Below are positions 9,333-20,803 of a stretch of 64,000 nucleotides of DNA, in pieces. Each line of letters begins with the position of its first letter. Position 1 is the stretch's first letter. The DNA comes from Pluralibacter sp. (GTDB taxonomy: Bacteria > Pseudomonadota > Gammaproteobacteria > Enterobacterales > Enterobacteriaceae): positions 56,889-120,888 of the forward strand of contig NZ_JAFAGS010000081.1 of assembly GCF_019237635.1 (NCBI RefSeq). Direction: 5' to 3'. Position numbers and translations under genes: made by a program. A model generated the notes under the pieces. That model worked only from the letters and a program-made list of their open reading frames with translations, made no database searches and had not been told where the DNA came from.

Positions 9333-10666
9333 AGAACATTATTCTGACTCCCGAAACCCATCCGCTGACCTGGCGTCTTCGTGACGACAAACAGCCGGTA
9401 TGGCTGGAGGAGTATCAGGCGAAAAACGGTTATGCCGGTGCGCGTAAAGCACTTGGCGGCATGGCGCCGGATGAGATAGTCAATCAGGTAAAAGACGCTG
9501 GTCTGAAAGGGCGCGGCGGCGCGGGCTTTTCCACCGGTCTGAAGTGGAGCCTGATGCCGAAAGACGAATCCATGAACATCCGTTACCTGCTGTGTAACGC
9601 CGATGAAATGGAGCCGGGCACCTATAAAGACCGCCTGCTGATGGAACAGCTGCCGCACCTGTTGGTGGAAGGTATGCTGATCTCCGCATTCGCCCTGAAG
9701 GCGTACCGTGGCTACATCTTCCTGCGCGGGGAATACATTGAAGCGGCGCAAAACCTGCGTCGCGCTATCGCCGAAGCAACGGAAGCCGGGCTTCTGGGGA
9801 AAAACATCCTCGGTACCGGTTTTGACTTTGAGCTGTTTGTGCACACCGGGGCAGGGCGTTACATCTGTGGTGAAGAGACCGCGCTGATTAACTCCCTTGA
9901 AGGCCGTCGCGCGAACCCGCGCTCCAAGCCGCCGTTCCCGGCAAGCTCCGGCGCGTGGGGCAAACCGACCTGCGTGAACAACGTTGAGACCCTGTGCAAC
10001 GTACCGGCCATCCTCGCCAACGGCGTAGAGTGGTACCAGAACATCTCGAAAAGTAAAGATACCGGCACCAAGCTGATGGGCTTCTCCGGGCGCGTGAAGA
10101 ACCCGGGTCTGTGGGAGCTGCCGTTTGGTACTACCGCGCGCGAGATCCTCGAAGATTATGCGGGCGGCATGCGTGATGGTCTGAAATTCAAAGCCTGGCA
10201 GCCGGGCGGCGCGGGGACCGACTTCCTGACCGAAGCGCACCTCGACCTGCCGATGGAATTCGAAAGCATTGGTAAAGCAGGCAGCCGTCTGGGTACGGCG
10301 CTGGCGATGGCCGTCGACCACGAGATTGGCATGGTATCGCTGGTGCGCAACCTGGAAGAGTTCTTCGCCCGCGAATCCTGCGGCTGGTGTACGCCATGCC
10401 GCGACGGTTTGCCGTGGAGCGTGAAGATCCTGCGTGCGCTGGAGAATGGCGAAGGCCAGCCGGGGGATATCGAAACGCTTGAGCAGCTGTGTCGTTTCCT
10501 CGGCCCGGGCAAGACCTTCTGTGCGCATGCGCCAGGTGCGGTCGAACCGCTGCAGAGCGCGATTAAATATTTCCGCGAAGAATTCGAGGCTGGCATTAAG
10601 CAGCAGTTCAGCAATACCCATTTGATTGACGGTATTCAACCGAACCTGCTTAAAACGCGCTGGTGA
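9329..10666 (+). CDS. nuoF: NADH-quinone oxidoreductase subunit F (NADH/FMN site)
   Basis: The 51-kDa subunit that binds NADH and FMN, so electrons enter complex I here. It also holds the 4Fe-4S cluster N3. The protein is 445 residues, the normal enterobacterial length. The nucleotide-binding glycine loop [10 protein letters not shown] is at residues 61-70. The cluster motif [12 protein letters not shown] lies near residue 350, with the fourth cysteine in [10 protein letters not shown] further on. The ATG at 9329 overlaps the nuoE stop by four bases. nuoG starts 30 bases downstream. Confidence 0.97.
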   Translation: MKNIILTPETHPLTWRLRDDKQPVWLEEYQAKNGYAGARKALGGMAPDEIVNQVKDAGLKGRGGAGFSTGLKWSLMPKDESMNIRYLLCNADEMEPGTYKDRLLMEQLPHLLVEGMLISAFALKAYRGYIFLRGEYIEAAQNLRRAIAEATEAGLLGKNILGTGFDFELFVHTGAGRYICGEETALINSLEGRRANPRSKPPFPASSGAWGKPTCVNNVETLCNVPAILANGVEWYQNISKSKDTGTKLMGFSGRVKNPGLWELPFGTTAREILEDYAGGMRDGLKFKAWQPGGAGTDFLTEAHLDLPMEFESIGKAGSRLGTALAMAVDHEIGMVSLVRNLEEFFARESCGWCTPCRDGLPWSVKILRALENGEGQPGDIETLEQLCRFLGPGKTFCAHAPGAVEPLQSAIKYFREEFEAGIKQQFSNTHLIDGIQPNLLKTRW

Positions 10667-10696
10667 GTTAACGATTTTTAATTTGGAAGCACGCTA

Positions 10697-13423
10697 ATGG
10701 CTACGATTCATGTAGACGGCAAAGAATATGAGGTCAACGGGGCGGACAACCTGCTAGAAGCTTGTCTTTCCTTAGGCCTTGATATTCCTTACTTTTGCTG
10801 GCATCCGGCGCTGGGAAGCGTTGGCGCCTGCCGCCAGTGTGCGGTGAAGCAATATCAAAACGCGGAAGACACGCGTGGCCGCCTGGTGATGTCCTGTATG
10901 ACCCCGGCATCCGACGGCACATTTATCTCTATTGATGACGAAGAAGCGAAGCAGTTCCGTGAAAGCGTGGTCGAGTGGTTGATGACCAACCATCCGCATG
11001 ACTGTCCGGTCTGTGAAGAGGGCGGCAACTGCCACCTGCAGGACATGACCGTGATGACCGGTCACAGTTTCCGTCGCTATCGTTTCACCAAACGTACTCA
11101 CCGCAACCAGGATTTGGGGCCGTTCATCTCTCACGAAATGAACCGTTGCATCGCTTGCTACCGCTGTGTGCGTTACTACAAAGATTATGCTGACGGTACT
11201 GACCTCGGCGTTTACGGCGCGCACGATAACGTCTACTTCGGTCGTCCGGAAGACGGGGTGCTTGAGAGCGAATTTTCCGGCAACCTGGTGGAAATCTGCC
11301 CGACGGGCGTTTTCACCGATAAGACCCACTCCGAACGCTATAACCGTAAATGGGATATGCAGTTTGCGCCGAGCATCTGCCAGCAGTGCTCCATCGGCTG
11401 CAACATCAGCCCGGGCGAACGCTATGGCGAACTGCGTCGTATCGAAAACCGTTACAACGGTACCGTTAACCACTATTTTCTGTGCGACCGCGGTCGTTTC
11501 GGCTATGGCTATGTGAACCTGAAAGACCGTCCACGTCAGCCGATTCAGCGCCGTGGCGATGACCTGATCGCCCTGAACGCCGAGCAGGCGATGCAGGGTG
11601 CGGCAGATATTCTGCGTCAGTCGAAGAAAGTGATCGGCATCGGCTCTCCTCGCGCCAGTGTTGAAAGTAACTTTGCGCTGCGTGAGCTGGTCGGGGCGGA
11701 AAACTTCTATACCGGCATCGCCAAAGGCGAGCAGGAACGTCTGCAGCTGGCGCTGAAAGTGCTGCGCGAAGGCGGCATTCACACGCCGGCGCTGCGTGAA
11801 ATTGAATCTTACGATGCGGTACTGGTGCTGGGTGAAGATATCACACAGACCGGTGCCCGCGTTGCGCTGGCGGTTCGCCAGGCGGTGAAAGGCAAAGCGC
11901 GCGAAATGGCGGCGGCACAAAAAGTGGCGGACTGGCAGATTGCGGCGATCCTCAACATCGGCCAACGCGCGAAGCATCCGCTGTTCGTGACCAACGTCGA
12001 TAACACCCGTCTGGACGACGTCGCTGCGTGGACCTACTGCGCGCCGGTGGAGGATCAGGCGCGCTTAGGTTTGGCCATTGCCCACGGCCTGGACGCCACC
12101 GCGCCAGCGGTCGAGGACTTAAGCCGCGACCTGAAAGGCAAAGTGGATGTTATCGTCCAGGCGCTGGCGGGCGCGAAGAAACCGCTGATTATCTCCGGCA
12201 CCAACGCCGGTAGCGTTGACGTGCTTCAGGCTGCGGCGAACGTGGCGAAAGCGCTGAAGTCTCGCGGTTCTGACGTTGGTGTGACCATGATTGCCCGTGC
12301 GGTGAACAGCGTTGGTCTGGGTATGATCGGCGGCGGTTCTCTGGAAGCGGCGCTCGATGAACTCGAATCCGGCGCGGCTGACGCCGTTATCGTGCTGGAA
12401 AACGACCTGCATCGTCATGCCTCCGCAGCCCGCGTTGATGCGGCGCTCTCGAAGGCGCCGCTGGTGATGGTTATCGACCATCAGCGCACCGCGATTATGG
12501 AAAAAGCCCATCTGGTGCTCTCCGCGGCAAGCTTTGCGGAAAGCGACGGGACCGTTATCAACAACGAAGGCCGCGCTCAGCGTTTCTTCCAGGTTTACGA
12601 CCCGGCTTACTACGACTCCAGGACTGTCATGCTGGAAAGCTGGCGCTGGCTGCACTCGCTGCAAAGCACCGTCGAAAACCGCGAGGTGGACTGGACGCAG
12701 CTTGACCATGTGATCGATGCCGCCGTGGCGAAACTGCCGCAACTGTCGGGCATTAAAGATGCCGCGCCGGATGCGTCGTTCCGTATTCGTGGGCAGAAGC
12801 TGGCACGTGAACCGCATCGTTACAGCGGCCGCACCGCTATGCGTGCTAACATCAGCGTACATGAGCCGCGCCAGCCGCAGGATAAAGACACCATGTTCGC
12901 TTTCTCCATGGAAGGGAACAACCAGCCGTCGGCACCGCGTTCAGAGATTCCGTTCGCATGGGCGCCAGGCTGGAACTCCCCGCAGGCATGGAACAAGTTC
13001 CAGTCTGAAGTGGGCGGTAGCCTGCGTCATGGCGATCCGGGCGTTCGTCTGATTGAAGCGTCAGCGTCGGGTCTGGATTACTTCACTCACGTTCCGGCGA
13101 GCTTCCGGGCGCAGGACGGCAGCTGGCGTATCGCGCCGTACTACCATCTGTTCGGTAGCGACGAGATGTCTCAGCGCTCCCCGGTGTTCCAGAGCCGCAT
13201 GCCGCAACCGTACATCAAGCTTAACCCGGCAGACGCCGCAAAGCTTGGCGTTAACGCGGGCGCGAAGCTGGCCTTTAGCTTTGACGGCCAGACCATCAGT
13301 CTGCCGCTTATCCTGTCAGACGGCCTGACGGCAGGGCAGGTGGGTCTGCCGATGGGCTTACCGGGCATTGCGCCGGTTCTGGCGGGCGCTCGTCTTGACA
13401 ATCTGCAGGAGGCACAAGCATGA
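10697..13423 (+). CDS. nuoG: NADH-quinone oxidoreductase subunit G
   Basis: The largest peripheral-arm subunit, which carries several iron-sulfur clusters of the electron path. The protein is 908 residues (E. coli about 908-910). The N-terminal ferredoxin-like domain has the 2Fe-2S ligands ([17 protein letters not shown]). It is followed by the C-rich segment around residues 95-120 ([15 protein letters not shown]), two ferredoxin-type motifs at about 150-205, and the extra cluster motif CQQCSIGCN near 228-236. The rest resembles molybdopterin oxidoreductases without their active site. The ATG at 10697 follows GGAAG. The stop overlaps the nuoH start by four bases (ATGA). Confidence 0.97.
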   Translation: MATIHVDGKEYEVNGADNLLEACLSLGLDIPYFCWHPALGSVGACRQCAVKQYQNAEDTRGRLVMSCMTPASDGTFISIDDEEAKQFRESVVEWLMTNHPHDCPVCEEGGNCHLQDMTVMTGHSFRRYRFTKRTHRNQDLGPFISHEMNRCIACYRCVRYYKDYADGTDLGVYGAHDNVYFGRPEDGVLESEFSGNLVEICPTGVFTDKTHSERYNRKWDMQFAPSICQQCSIGCNISPGERYGELRRIENRYNGTVNHYFLCDRGRFGYGYVNLKDRPRQPIQRRGDDLIALNAEQAMQGAADILRQSKKVIGIGSPRASVESNFALRELVGAENFYTGIAKGEQERLQLALKVLREGGIHTPALREIESYDAVLVLGEDITQTGARVALAVRQAVKGKAREMAAAQKVADWQIAAILNIGQRAKHPLFVTNVDNTRLDDVAAWTYCAPVEDQARLGLAIAHGLDATAPAVEDLSRDLKGKVDVIVQALAGAKKPLIISGTNAGSVDVLQAAANVAKALKSRGSDVGVTMIARAVNSVGLGMIGGGSLEAALDELESGAADAVIVLENDLHRHASAARVDAALSKAPLVMVIDHQRTAIMEKAHLVLSAASFAESDGTVINNEGRAQRFFQVYDPAYYDSRTVMLESWRWLHSLQSTVENREVDWTQLDHVIDAAVAKLPQLSGIKDAAPDASFRIRGQKLAREPHRYSGRTAMRANISVHEPRQPQDKDTMFAFSMEGNNQPSAPRSEIPFAWAPGWNSPQAWNKFQSEVGGSLRHGDPGVRLIEASASGLDYFTHVPASFRAQDGSWRIAPYYHLFGSDEMSQRSPVFQSRMPQPYIKLNPADAAKLGVNAGAKLAFSFDGQTISLPLILSDGLTAGQVGLPMGLPGIAPVLAGARLDNLQEAQA

Positions 13424-14397
13424 GTTGGTTGACGCCGGATCTTATCGATATTCTGTTAAGCATCCTGAAAGCGGTTGTCATTCTGCTGGTGGTGGTCACC
13501 TGCGGCGCGTTCATGAGCTTCGGCGAACGTCGTCTGCTCGGTCTGTTCCAGAACCGTTACGGACCGAACCGCGTAGGCTGGGGTGGCTCACTCCAGCTGG
13601 TCGCGGACATGATCAAGATGTTCTTCAAAGAGGACTGGATCCCGCGCTTCTCCGATCGCGTGATCTTTACGCTGGCGCCGATGATCGCCTTTACCTCGCT
13701 GCTGCTGGCCTTTGCCATTGTGCCGGTCAGCCCAAGCTGGGTGGTGGCGGATCTCAACATCGGGATCCTGTTCTTCCTGATGATGGCAGGCCTCGCGGTG
13801 TACGCGGTGCTGTTCGCCGGTTGGTCGAGCAACAACAAATACTCGCTGCTGGGTGCGATGCGTGCGTCTGCGCAGACGCTCAGCTACGAAGTGTTCCTTG
13901 GTCTTTCTCTGATGGGCGTTGTGGCGCAGGCGGGTTCATTTAACATGACCGACATCGTCAACAACCAGGCTCACCTGTGGAACATCATCCCGCAGTTCTT
14001 CGGTTTCATTACTTTCGCCATCGCGGGCGTTGCGGTATGCCACCGTCACCCGTTTGACCAGCCGGAAGCGGAACAGGAACTGGCTGATGGTTACCACATT
14101 GAATATTCCGGGATGAAATTCGGTCTGTTCTTCGTGGGTGAGTACATCGGTATCGTCACCGTATCGGCGCTCATCGTGACGCTGTTCTTTGGTGGCTGGC
14201 ACGGCCCGTTCTTACCGCCATTCATCTGGTTCGCGCTGAAAACCGCGTTCTTCATGATGATGTTCATTTTGATTCGCGCCTCATTACCGCGTCCGCGTTA
14301 TGACCAGGTAATGTCCTTCGGCTGGAAAGTATGCCTGCCGCTGACGCTCATCAACTTGCTGGTAACGGCGGCTGTCATTCTCTGGCAGGCGCAATAA
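13420..14397 (+). CDS. nuoH: NADH-quinone oxidoreductase subunit H
   Basis: The inner-membrane subunit that forms the entry of the quinone chamber and links redox chemistry to proton pumping. The protein is 325 residues with about eight hydrophobic helices. Conserved loop motifs are visible: [20 protein letters not shown] near residues 30-49 and [19 protein letters not shown] near 208-226. It overlaps nuoG by four bases and is followed by nuoI after 14 bases. Length and sequence match E. coli NuoH. Confidence 0.97.
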   Translation: MSWLTPDLIDILLSILKAVVILLVVVTCGAFMSFGERRLLGLFQNRYGPNRVGWGGSLQLVADMIKMFFKEDWIPRFSDRVIFTLAPMIAFTSLLLAFAIVPVSPSWVVADLNIGILFFLMMAGLAVYAVLFAGWSSNNKYSLLGAMRASAQTLSYEVFLGLSLMGVVAQAGSFNMTDIVNNQAHLWNIIPQFFGFITFAIAGVAVCHRHPFDQPEAEQELADGYHIEYSGMKFGLFFVGEYIGIVTVSALIVTLFFGGWHGPFLPPFIWFALKTAFFMMMFILIRASLPRPRYDQVMSFGWKVCLPLTLINLLVTAAVILWQAQ

Positions 14398-14411
14398 GGG
14401 GCTAAAAGACC

Positions 14412-14954
14412 ATGACCTTAAAACAATTATTGGTAGGCTTCGGCACCCAGGTACGCAGCATCTGGATGATCGGCCTGCACGCGTTTGCCAAACGCGAAAC
14501 GCAGATGTACCCGGAAGAACCGGTATATCTGCCGCCGCGCTACCGCGGCCGGATCGTGCTGACGCGCGATCCGGACGGTTCCGAGCGCTGCGTTGCCTGT
14601 AACCTGTGTGCGGTAGCCTGTCCGGTTGGCTGTATCTCTTTGCAGAAAGCAGAGACCAAAGATGGCCGCTGGTATCCGGAGTTCTTCCGCATTAACTTCT
14701 CACGCTGCATTTTCTGCGGTCTGTGTGAAGAAGCGTGCCCGACCACGGCGATTCAGTTGACCCCGGACTTCGAGCTGGGCGAATACAAGCGTCAGGATCT
14801 GGTGTACGAAAAAGAGGATCTGCTGATTTCCGGTCCGGGCAAATACCCGGAATATAACTTCTACCGGATGGCGGGTATGGCAATCGACGGCAAAGATAAG
14901 GGCGAAGCGGAAAACGAAGCTAAGCCTATCGACGTCAAGAGCCTGTTACCGTAA
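14412..14954 (+). CDS. nuoI: NADH-quinone oxidoreductase subunit I (clusters N6a, N6b)
   Basis: A ferredoxin-like peripheral subunit that carries two 4Fe-4S clusters relaying electrons towards N2. The protein is 180 residues. Both motifs are complete: C60, C63, C66, C70 ([12 protein letters not shown]) and C99, C102, C105, C109 ([12 protein letters not shown]). The N-terminal 30 residues form the amphipathic segment lying on the membrane arm. The ATG at 14412 is preceded by AGGGGC in the 14-base gap after nuoH. nuoJ follows after 11 bases that contain a strong GGAGAGG. Confidence 0.97.
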   Translation: MTLKQLLVGFGTQVRSIWMIGLHAFAKRETQMYPEEPVYLPPRYRGRIVLTRDPDGSERCVACNLCAVACPVGCISLQKAETKDGRWYPEFFRINFSRCIFCGLCEEACPTTAIQLTPDFELGEYKRQDLVYEKEDLLISGPGKYPEYNFYRMAGMAIDGKDKGEAENEAKPIDVKSLLP

Positions 14955-14965
14955 GGAGAGGGGCA

Positions 14966-15520
14966 ATGGAATTCGCTTTTTATATCTGTGGCCTCGTCGC
15001 CATCCTGGCCACCCTGCGGGTCATCACGCACACCAATCCGGTGCATGCGTTGCTGTACCTGATTATCTCCCTGCTGGCGATTGCCGGGGTGTTCTTCTCG
15101 CTTGGCGCGTACTTCGCCGGTGCGCTGGAGATCATCGTCTACGCCGGGGCTATCATGGTGCTGTTCGTCTTTGTGGTGATGATGCTGAACCTGGGCGGCT
15201 CTGAAATCGAGCAGGAGCGCCAGTGGCTGAAGCCGCAGGTGTGGATTGGCCCGGGCATCCTGTCCGTCGTTCTGCTGGCGGTTATCGTCTACGGCATCGT
15301 TGGTCTTAACGATCAGGGTATCGACGGCAACACTGTCGGCGCGAAAGCAGTGGGTATCGCACTGTTTGGTCCGTACGTTCTGGCGGTGGAACTGGCTTCC
15401 ATGCTGCTGCTGGCGGGCCTGGTCGTTGCCTTCCACCTTGGGCGTGAAGAACGCCAGGGCGAAGTGCTGAGCAACCGTTCTAACGACAGCGCGAAAAGAA
15501 AAACGGAGGAGCACGCATGA
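14966..15520 (+). CDS. nuoJ: NADH-quinone oxidoreductase subunit J
   Basis: An inner-membrane subunit of the proton-pumping arm. The protein is 184 residues with five predicted helices. The third carries the conserved [17 protein letters not shown] stretch, a site of functional switching in complex I. The C-terminal tail is polar. A strong ribosome-binding site, GGAGAGG, precedes the ATG at 14966. The stop codon overlaps the nuoK start by four bases. Confidence 0.97.
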   Translation: MEFAFYICGLVAILATLRVITHTNPVHALLYLIISLLAIAGVFFSLGAYFAGALEIIVYAGAIMVLFVFVVMMLNLGGSEIEQERQWLKPQVWIGPGILSVVLLAVIVYGIVGLNDQGIDGNTVGAKAVGIALFGPYVLAVELASMLLLAGLVVAFHLGREERQGEVLSNRSNDSAKRKTEEHA

Positions 15521-15819
15521 TCCCCTTAACACATGGACTGATCCTCGCGGCTGTCTTATTCGTCCTGGGCTTAACCGGACTGGTTATCCGCCGCAATCTG
15601 CTGTTTATGCTGATTAGTCTGGAAATCATGATCAACGCCGCCGCGCTGGCCTTTGTGGTCGCCGGTAGCTACTGGGGCCAGACCGACGGTCAGGTGATGT
15701 ATATCCTCGCTATCAGCCTTGCGGCTGCCGAGGCGAGTATTGGCCTGGCGCTGTTGTTGCAGCTCCATCGTCGCCGCCAGAACCTGAACATCGATTCAGT
15801 AAGTGAGTTGCGTGGATGA
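15517..15819 (+). CDS. nuoK: NADH-quinone oxidoreductase subunit K
   Basis: A small antiporter-related (MrpC-like) membrane subunit of complex I. The protein is 100 residues with three helices. Two buried glutamates important for proton transfer are visible: one in [10 protein letters not shown] (residue 36 region) and one in [11 protein letters not shown] (residue 72 region). It overlaps nuoJ upstream and nuoL downstream by four bases each, in ATGA junctions, which points to tight translational coupling. Confidence 0.97.
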   Translation: MIPLTHGLILAAVLFVLGLTGLVIRRNLLFMLISLEIMINAAALAFVVAGSYWGQTDGQVMYILAISLAAAEASIGLALLLQLHRRRQNLNIDSVSELRG

Positions 15820-17657
15820 ACATGCTTGCCTTAACCATTATTCTGCCATTGATTGGCTTTGTACTGCTGGCGTTCTCCCGCGGCCGCTGGTCGGAAAACC
15901 TTTCCGCCACCGTCGGCGTGGGGTCTGTCGGCCTGGCGGCGCTGGTGACGGCGTTTGTCGGCGTTGATTTCTTCGCCAACGGCAAACAGGCGGTCAGCCA
16001 ACCGCTGTGGACCTGGATGTCGGTCGGTGATTTCAACATCGGCGTAAATCTGGTGCTCGACGGCCTGTCGCTGACCATGCTCTGTGTGGTCACCGGCGTG
16101 GGCTTCCTGATCCACATGTTCGCCTCCTGGTACATGCGCGGTGAAGAGGGGTACTCCCGTTTCTTCGCCTACACCAACCTGTTCATCGCGAGCATGGTGG
16201 TACTGGTGCTGTCCGACAACCTGCTGCTGATGTATCTCGGCTGGGAAGGCGTGGGTCTGTGCTCCTACCTGCTGATCGGCTTCTACTATACCGATCCGAA
16301 GAACGGCACTGCGGCGATGAAAGCGTTTATCGTGACCCGCGTGGGTGACGTCTTCCTCGCGCTTGCCCTGTTCATTCTCTACAACGAACTTGGCACCCTG
16401 AACTTCCGCGAAATGGTTGAACTGGCGCCTGCGCACTTCGCGAATGGCAGCACCATGCTGCAATGGGCGACGCTGCTGCTGCTGGGCGGTGCGGTCGGTA
16501 AATCGGCGCAGCTGCCGTTGCAGACCTGGCTTGCGGACGCGATGGCGGGTCCAACGCCGGTTTCTGCGCTGATCCACGCGGCAACCATGGTGACCGCGGG
16601 CGTGTATCTGATCGCCCGTACCCATGGCCTGTTCCTGATGACGCCGGAAATTCTGCATCTGGTGGGTATCGTAGGTGCGGTCACACTGTTGCTGGCAGGT
16701 TTCGCGGCGCTGGTGCAGACCGATATCAAACGCGTACTGGCCTATTCCACCATGAGCCAGATTGGCTACATGTTCCTGGCGCTTGGCGTTCAGGCGTGGG
16801 ATGCGGCGATTTTCCACCTGATGACCCATGCGTTCTTCAAAGCGCTACTGTTCCTGGCATCCGGTTCGGTCATTCTCGCCTGCCATCACGAGCAGAACAT
16901 CTTCAAGATGGGCGGTCTGCGTAAGTCGATTCCGCTGGTTTACGTCTGCTTCCTGGTGGGCGGCGCCGCGCTGTCTGCACTGCCGCTGATTACCGCGGGC
17001 TTCTTCAGTAAAGACGAGATTCTGGCGGGCGCGATGGCTAACGGCCACCTCAACCTGATGATTGCCGGTCTGGCCGGGGCCTTTATGACCTCGCTCTATA
17101 CCTTCCGCATGATCTTTATCGTTTTCCACGGTAAAGAGCAGATCCACGCGCATGCAGGGAAGGGGATTACTCATCACCTGCCGCTGATCGTGCTGCTGAT
17201 CCTGTCCACCTTCGTGGGCGCGATGATCGTGCCGCCGCTGCAGGGCGTGCTGCCGGCAACAACGGAGCTTGCGCATAGCCACGTACAGATGCTGGAGATC
17301 ACCTCCGGAGTGGTGGCCATTGCCGGTATCCTGATTGCCGCATGGCTGTGGCTGGGTAAACGTCAGCTGGTGACCTCTATTGCTAACAGCGCGCCGGGTC
17401 GCCTCTTCGGCACCTGGTGGTTCAATGCCTGGGGCTTCGACTGGTTGTATGACAATGTGTTCGTTAAGCCGTTCCTCGGCGTGGCCTGGCTGCTTAAACG
17501 CGACCCGCTGAATGCGCTGATGAACGTTCCGGCGATTCTGTCCCGCTTTGCAGGCAAAGGTCTGCTGTTTAGCGAGAACGGATACCTGCGCTGGTACGTT
17601 GCCTCCATGAGCATCGGTGCGGTTGTCGTGCTGGCGCTGCTGATGGTATTGCGTTGA
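15816..17657 (+). CDS. nuoL: NADH-quinone oxidoreductase subunit L
   Basis: The most distal antiporter-like proton channel of complex I, with a long lateral helix at its C-terminus. The protein is 613 residues, as in E. coli. The Mrp/ND5 core spans about residues 60-430. Conserved motifs include [20 protein letters not shown] near 138-157 with the key glutamate, [20 protein letters not shown] near 230-249 and [11 protein letters not shown] after it. The C-terminal 150 residues contain the connecting helix and the last anchor. It overlaps nuoK by four bases. A 105-base spacer with a hairpin follows, the longest gap inside the operon. Confidence 0.97.
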   Translation: MNMLALTIILPLIGFVLLAFSRGRWSENLSATVGVGSVGLAALVTAFVGVDFFANGKQAVSQPLWTWMSVGDFNIGVNLVLDGLSLTMLCVVTGVGFLIHMFASWYMRGEEGYSRFFAYTNLFIASMVVLVLSDNLLLMYLGWEGVGLCSYLLIGFYYTDPKNGTAAMKAFIVTRVGDVFLALALFILYNELGTLNFREMVELAPAHFANGSTMLQWATLLLLGGAVGKSAQLPLQTWLADAMAGPTPVSALIHAATMVTAGVYLIARTHGLFLMTPEILHLVGIVGAVTLLLAGFAALVQTDIKRVLAYSTMSQIGYMFLALGVQAWDAAIFHLMTHAFFKALLFLASGSVILACHHEQNIFKMGGLRKSIPLVYVCFLVGGAALSALPLITAGFFSKDEILAGAMANGHLNLMIAGLAGAFMTSLYTFRMIFIVFHGKEQIHAHAGKGITHHLPLIVLLILSTFVGAMIVPPLQGVLPATTELAHSHVQMLEITSGVVAIAGILIAAWLWLGKRQLVTSIANSAPGRLFGTWWFNAWGFDWLYDNVFVKPFLGVAWLLKRDPLNALMNVPAILSRFAGKGLLFSENGYLRWYVASMSIGAVVVLALLMVLR

Positions 17658-17662
17658 TACGT

Positions 17663-17683
17663 TGGGGAGGAGTTTCCTCCCCA
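17663..17683 (+). repeat. Perfect hairpin in the nuoL-nuoM spacer
   Basis: TGGGGAGGA (17663-17671) and TCCTCCCCA (17675-17683) pair perfectly around GTT, five bases after the nuoL stop. It is followed by AGTAGAGAAATG and no T-run, so it is more likely an mRNA-stabilising or attenuating hairpin than a full terminator. Confidence 0.7.
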
Positions 17684-17762
17684 GTAGAGAAATGTTGTGC
17701 TGTTTTCCTGTTCTGGCTGACGCTTGCCGTTACCGGATAGCTTAATAAGGAAATGAATTGCC

Positions 17763-19292
17763 ATGTTATTACCCTGGCTAATACTGATTCCCTTTATCGG
17801 CGGTTTCCTCTGCTGGCAGACTGAACGCTTCGGCGTAAAAGTGCCGCGCTGGATTGCGCTTATCACCATGGGATTGACGCTCGCGCTTGGTCTGCAACTG
17901 TGGCTGCAGGGCGGTTATTCTCTGACCCAGTCTGCGGGCATTCCGCAGTGGCAGTCTGAGTTCATCCTGCCGTGGATCCCGCGCTTTGGCATCACTATCC
18001 ATCTGGCCATCGACGGACTGTCGCTGCTGATGGTGGTGCTGACCGGCCTGCTCGGCGTGCTGGCGGTGCTCTGTTCCTGGAATGAAATCGAAAAATATCA
18101 GGGCTTCTTCCACCTCAACCTGATGTGGATTCTGGGCGGCGTTATCGGCGTGTTCCTTGCCATCGACATGTTCCTGTTCTTCTTCTTCTGGGAGATGATG
18201 CTGGTGCCGATGTACTTCCTGATCGCGCTCTGGGGCCATAAAGCCTCTGACGGTAAAACGCGTATCACGGCGGCCACCAAGTTCTTCATCTACACCCAGG
18301 CGAGTGGTCTGGTGATGTTGATTGCCATTCTGGCGCTGGTGTTTGTGCACTACAACGCCACCGGCGTGTGGACCTTCAACTACGAACAGCTGCTGAAAAC
18401 GCCGATGTCCCACAACGTGGAATATCTGCTGATGCTCGGCTTCTTCATCGCCTTCGCGGTGAAAATGCCGGTGGTGCCGCTGCACGGCTGGCTGCCGGAT
18501 GCGCACTCCCAGGCGCCGACCGCAGGTTCTGTTGACCTCGCGGGCATCTTGCTGAAAACCGCGGCCTACGGTCTGCTGCGTTTTGCGCTGCCGCTGTTCC
18601 CGAACGCTTCCGCGGAATTTGCACCGATCGCTATGTGGTTTGGCGTCATCGGTATCTTCTACGGCGCATGGATGGCGTTCACGCAATACGACATCAAGCG
18701 TCTGATTGCCTATACCTCCGTTTCCCACATGGGCTTTGTGCTGATTGCGATTTACACCGGCAGCCAGCTGGCTTATCAGGGCGCGGTGATCCAGATGATT
18801 GCCCACGGTCTCTCTGCGGCCGGTCTCTTTATCCTGAGCGGCCAGCTGTACGAGCGCCTGCATACCCGCGACATGCGCATGATGGGCGGTCTGTGGGGCA
18901 AAATGAAATGGCTGCCTGCGCTGTCCATGTTCTTTGCGGTGGCAACGCTCGGGATGCCGGGTACCGGTAACTTCGTCGGCGAATTCATGATCCTGTTCGG
19001 TAGCTTCAAAGTGGTGCCGGTGATTACGGTTATCTCCTCGTTCGGCCTGGTATTCGCTTCCGTCTACTCGCTGGCGATGCTGCATCGCGCTTACTTCGGT
19101 AAAGCAAAAAGCGAGATTGCGATGCAAGAAATGCCGGGGATGTCGCTGCGCGAGCTGTTCATCATCCTGCTGCTGGTCGTACTGCTGGTGCTGCTGGGCT
19201 TCTATCCGCAGCCGATTCTGGATACCTCGCATTCCGCGATGGGCAATATCCAGCAGTGGTTTGTTAATTCCGTTTCTACTACAAGGCCGTAA
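17763..19292 (+). CDS. nuoM: NADH-quinone oxidoreductase subunit M
   Basis: The middle antiporter-like (ND4-type) proton channel of complex I. The protein is 509 residues, as in E. coli. The conserved glutamate is in FFWEMMLVPMYFLIALWG near 140-157. The second conserved channel motif, KMPVVPLHGWLPDAHSQAPT, lies near 234-253. ATG 17763 follows AAGGAAATG in the spacer after nuoL. nuoN begins six bases after the stop. Confidence 0.97.
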   Translation: MLLPWLILIPFIGGFLCWQTERFGVKVPRWIALITMGLTLALGLQLWLQGGYSLTQSAGIPQWQSEFILPWIPRFGITIHLAIDGLSLLMVVLTGLLGVLAVLCSWNEIEKYQGFFHLNLMWILGGVIGVFLAIDMFLFFFFWEMMLVPMYFLIALWGHKASDGKTRITAATKFFIYTQASGLVMLIAILALVFVHYNATGVWTFNYEQLLKTPMSHNVEYLLMLGFFIAFAVKMPVVPLHGWLPDAHSQAPTAGSVDLAGILLKTAAYGLLRFALPLFPNASAEFAPIAMWFGVIGIFYGAWMAFTQYDIKRLIAYTSVSHMGFVLIAIYTGSQLAYQGAVIQMIAHGLSAAGLFILSGQLYERLHTRDMRMMGGLWGKMKWLPALSMFFAVATLGMPGTGNFVGEFMILFGSFKVVPVITVISSFGLVFASVYSLAMLHRAYFGKAKSEIAMQEMPGMSLRELFIILLLVVLLVLLGFYPQPILDTSHSAMGNIQQWFVNSVSTTRP

Positions 19293-19298
19293 TTCGCC

Positions 19299-20756
19299 AT
19301 GACAATAACTCCACAACAACTGATCGCGCTGCTACCGCTGCTGATCGTCGGATTGACGGTGGTGGTTGTGATGCTCTCCATTGCGTGGCGACGCAATCAC
19401 TTCCTCAATGCCACGCTGGCGGTCGTCGGACTGAACGCCGCGCTCGTCTCCCTCTGGTTTGTCGGCCAGGCGGGGGCCATGGACGTCACGCCGATGATGC
19501 GCGTCGACGGTTATGCGATGCTGTACACCGGGTTGGTGCTGCTGGCGAGCCTTGCCACCTGTACCTTTGCCTATCCATGGCTTGAGGGGTATCAGGACAA
19601 CAAAGAAGAGTTTTATCTGCTGGTGCTGATTGCCGCGCTTGGCGGTATTCTGCTGGCGAATGCCAACCACCTGGCGTCGCTGTTCCTCGGGATTGAACTG
19701 ATTTCGCTGCCGCTGTTTGGTCTGATCGGCTATGCCTTTCGTCAGAAACGCTCTCTGGAAGCCAGTATCAAGTACACCATCCTGTCCGCGGCAGCGTCAT
19801 CATTCCTGCTGTTCGGTATGGCGCTGGTCTATGCGAACTCCGGCAACCTGTCGTTTGTCGCGCTGGGTAAGCTGCTTTCTGACAACATGCTGCACGAGCC
19901 GCTGCTGTTGGCGGGTCTCGGTCTGATGATCGTCGGTCTTGGCTTCAAACTCTCTCTGGTGCCGTTCCACCTGTGGACACCGGACGTTTACCAGGGCGCG
20001 CCTGCGCCGGTTTCCACTTTCCTGGCGACGGCGAGCAAAATCGCCATCTTCGGCGTGGTGATGCGTCTGTTCCTGTACGCGCCGGTGGGCAACAGCGAAT
20101 CGGTGCGCGTGGTGCTGGGCATTATCGCCTTCGTCTCCATCATCTTCGGTAACCTGATGGCGCTGAGCCAGACCAACATTAAACGTCTGCTCGGTTATTC
20201 ATCAATCTCGCACCTTGGCTACCTGATGGTGGCGCTGATTGCGCTGCACAGCGGCGACGTCTCGATGGAAGCCGTTGGCGTTTACCTGGCCGGTTATCTG
20301 TTCAGCAGCCTCGGCGCGTTCGGCGTGGTGAGCCTGATGTCCAGCCCATACCGCGGCCCGGATGCGGATTCGCTGTTCTCCTATCGCGGCCTGTTCTGGC
20401 ACCGTCCGATTCTGTCAGCGGTGTTGACCGTGATGATGCTGTCGCTGGCGGGTATCCCGATGACGCTGGGCTTTATCGGTAAGTTCTACGTGCTGGCCGT
20501 CGGTGTGAATGCGCACCTGTGGTGGCTGGTGGGCGCGGTTGTTATTGGTTCGGCCATCGGCCTTTACTACTACCTGCGTGTTGCGGTGAGCCTCTATCTG
20601 AGCGCGCCGCAGCAGCTGAACCGCGATGCGCCGACCAACTGGCAGTACAGCGCGGGCGGTATTGTGGTACTGATTTCCGCACTGCTGGTGCTGATCCTCG
20701 GTATCTACCCGCAGCCGCTTATCAGTATCGTCCAACTGGCGATGCCGATGATGTAA
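19299..20756 (+). CDS. nuoN: NADH-quinone oxidoreductase subunit N
   Basis: The ND2-type antiporter-like proton channel of complex I and the last gene of the operon. The protein is 485 residues, as in current E. coli annotation. Conserved glutamate and lysine regions are visible in [19 protein letters not shown] (about 129-147) and [20 protein letters not shown] (about 211-230). There are about fourteen hydrophobic helices. The start at 19299 lies six bases after nuoM. A strong terminator begins five bases past the stop, so no downstream gene belongs to this transcript. Confidence 0.97.
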   Translation: MTITPQQLIALLPLLIVGLTVVVVMLSIAWRRNHFLNATLAVVGLNAALVSLWFVGQAGAMDVTPMMRVDGYAMLYTGLVLLASLATCTFAYPWLEGYQDNKEEFYLLVLIAALGGILLANANHLASLFLGIELISLPLFGLIGYAFRQKRSLEASIKYTILSAAASSFLLFGMALVYANSGNLSFVALGKLLSDNMLHEPLLLAGLGLMIVGLGFKLSLVPFHLWTPDVYQGAPAPVSTFLATASKIAIFGVVMRLFLYAPVGNSESVRVVLGIIAFVSIIFGNLMALSQTNIKRLLGYSSISHLGYLMVALIALHSGDVSMEAVGVYLAGYLFSSLGAFGVVSLMSSPYRGPDADSLFSYRGLFWHRPILSAVLTVMMLSLAGIPMTLGFIGKFYVLAVGVNAHLWWLVGAVVIGSAIGLYYYLRVAVSLYLSAPQQLNRDAPTNWQYSAGGIVVLISALLVLILGIYPQPLISIVQLAMPMM

Positions 20757-20761
20757 CAACG

Positions 20762-20788
20762 AAAAAACCCGCCTCGGCGGGTTTTTTT
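20762..20788. terminator. Bidirectional terminator between nuoN and cheV
   Basis: AAAAAACCCGCC and GGCGGGTTTTTTT form a GC-rich stem with A- and T-runs on both sides, so it can end nuo transcripts rightward and cheV transcripts leftward. Confidence 0.93.
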
Positions 20789-20803
20789 ATCAGCAGCGCA
20801 AAC

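Noticed and set aside
9284..10639. 451-codon antisense frame over nuoF, and similar ones at 10772-11977, 15831-16829, 49505-50839 and 52490-53626
   Set aside because: All lie opposite conserved genes and are by-products of third-position GC bias. None shows a recognisable domain.
17778..19319. 513-codon open frame antisense to nuoM
   Set aside because: It mirrors a complete, strongly conserved gene. The predicted protein is rich in H, Q, R and D, as expected from the complement of GC-rich membrane-protein codons, and there is no ribosome-binding site.
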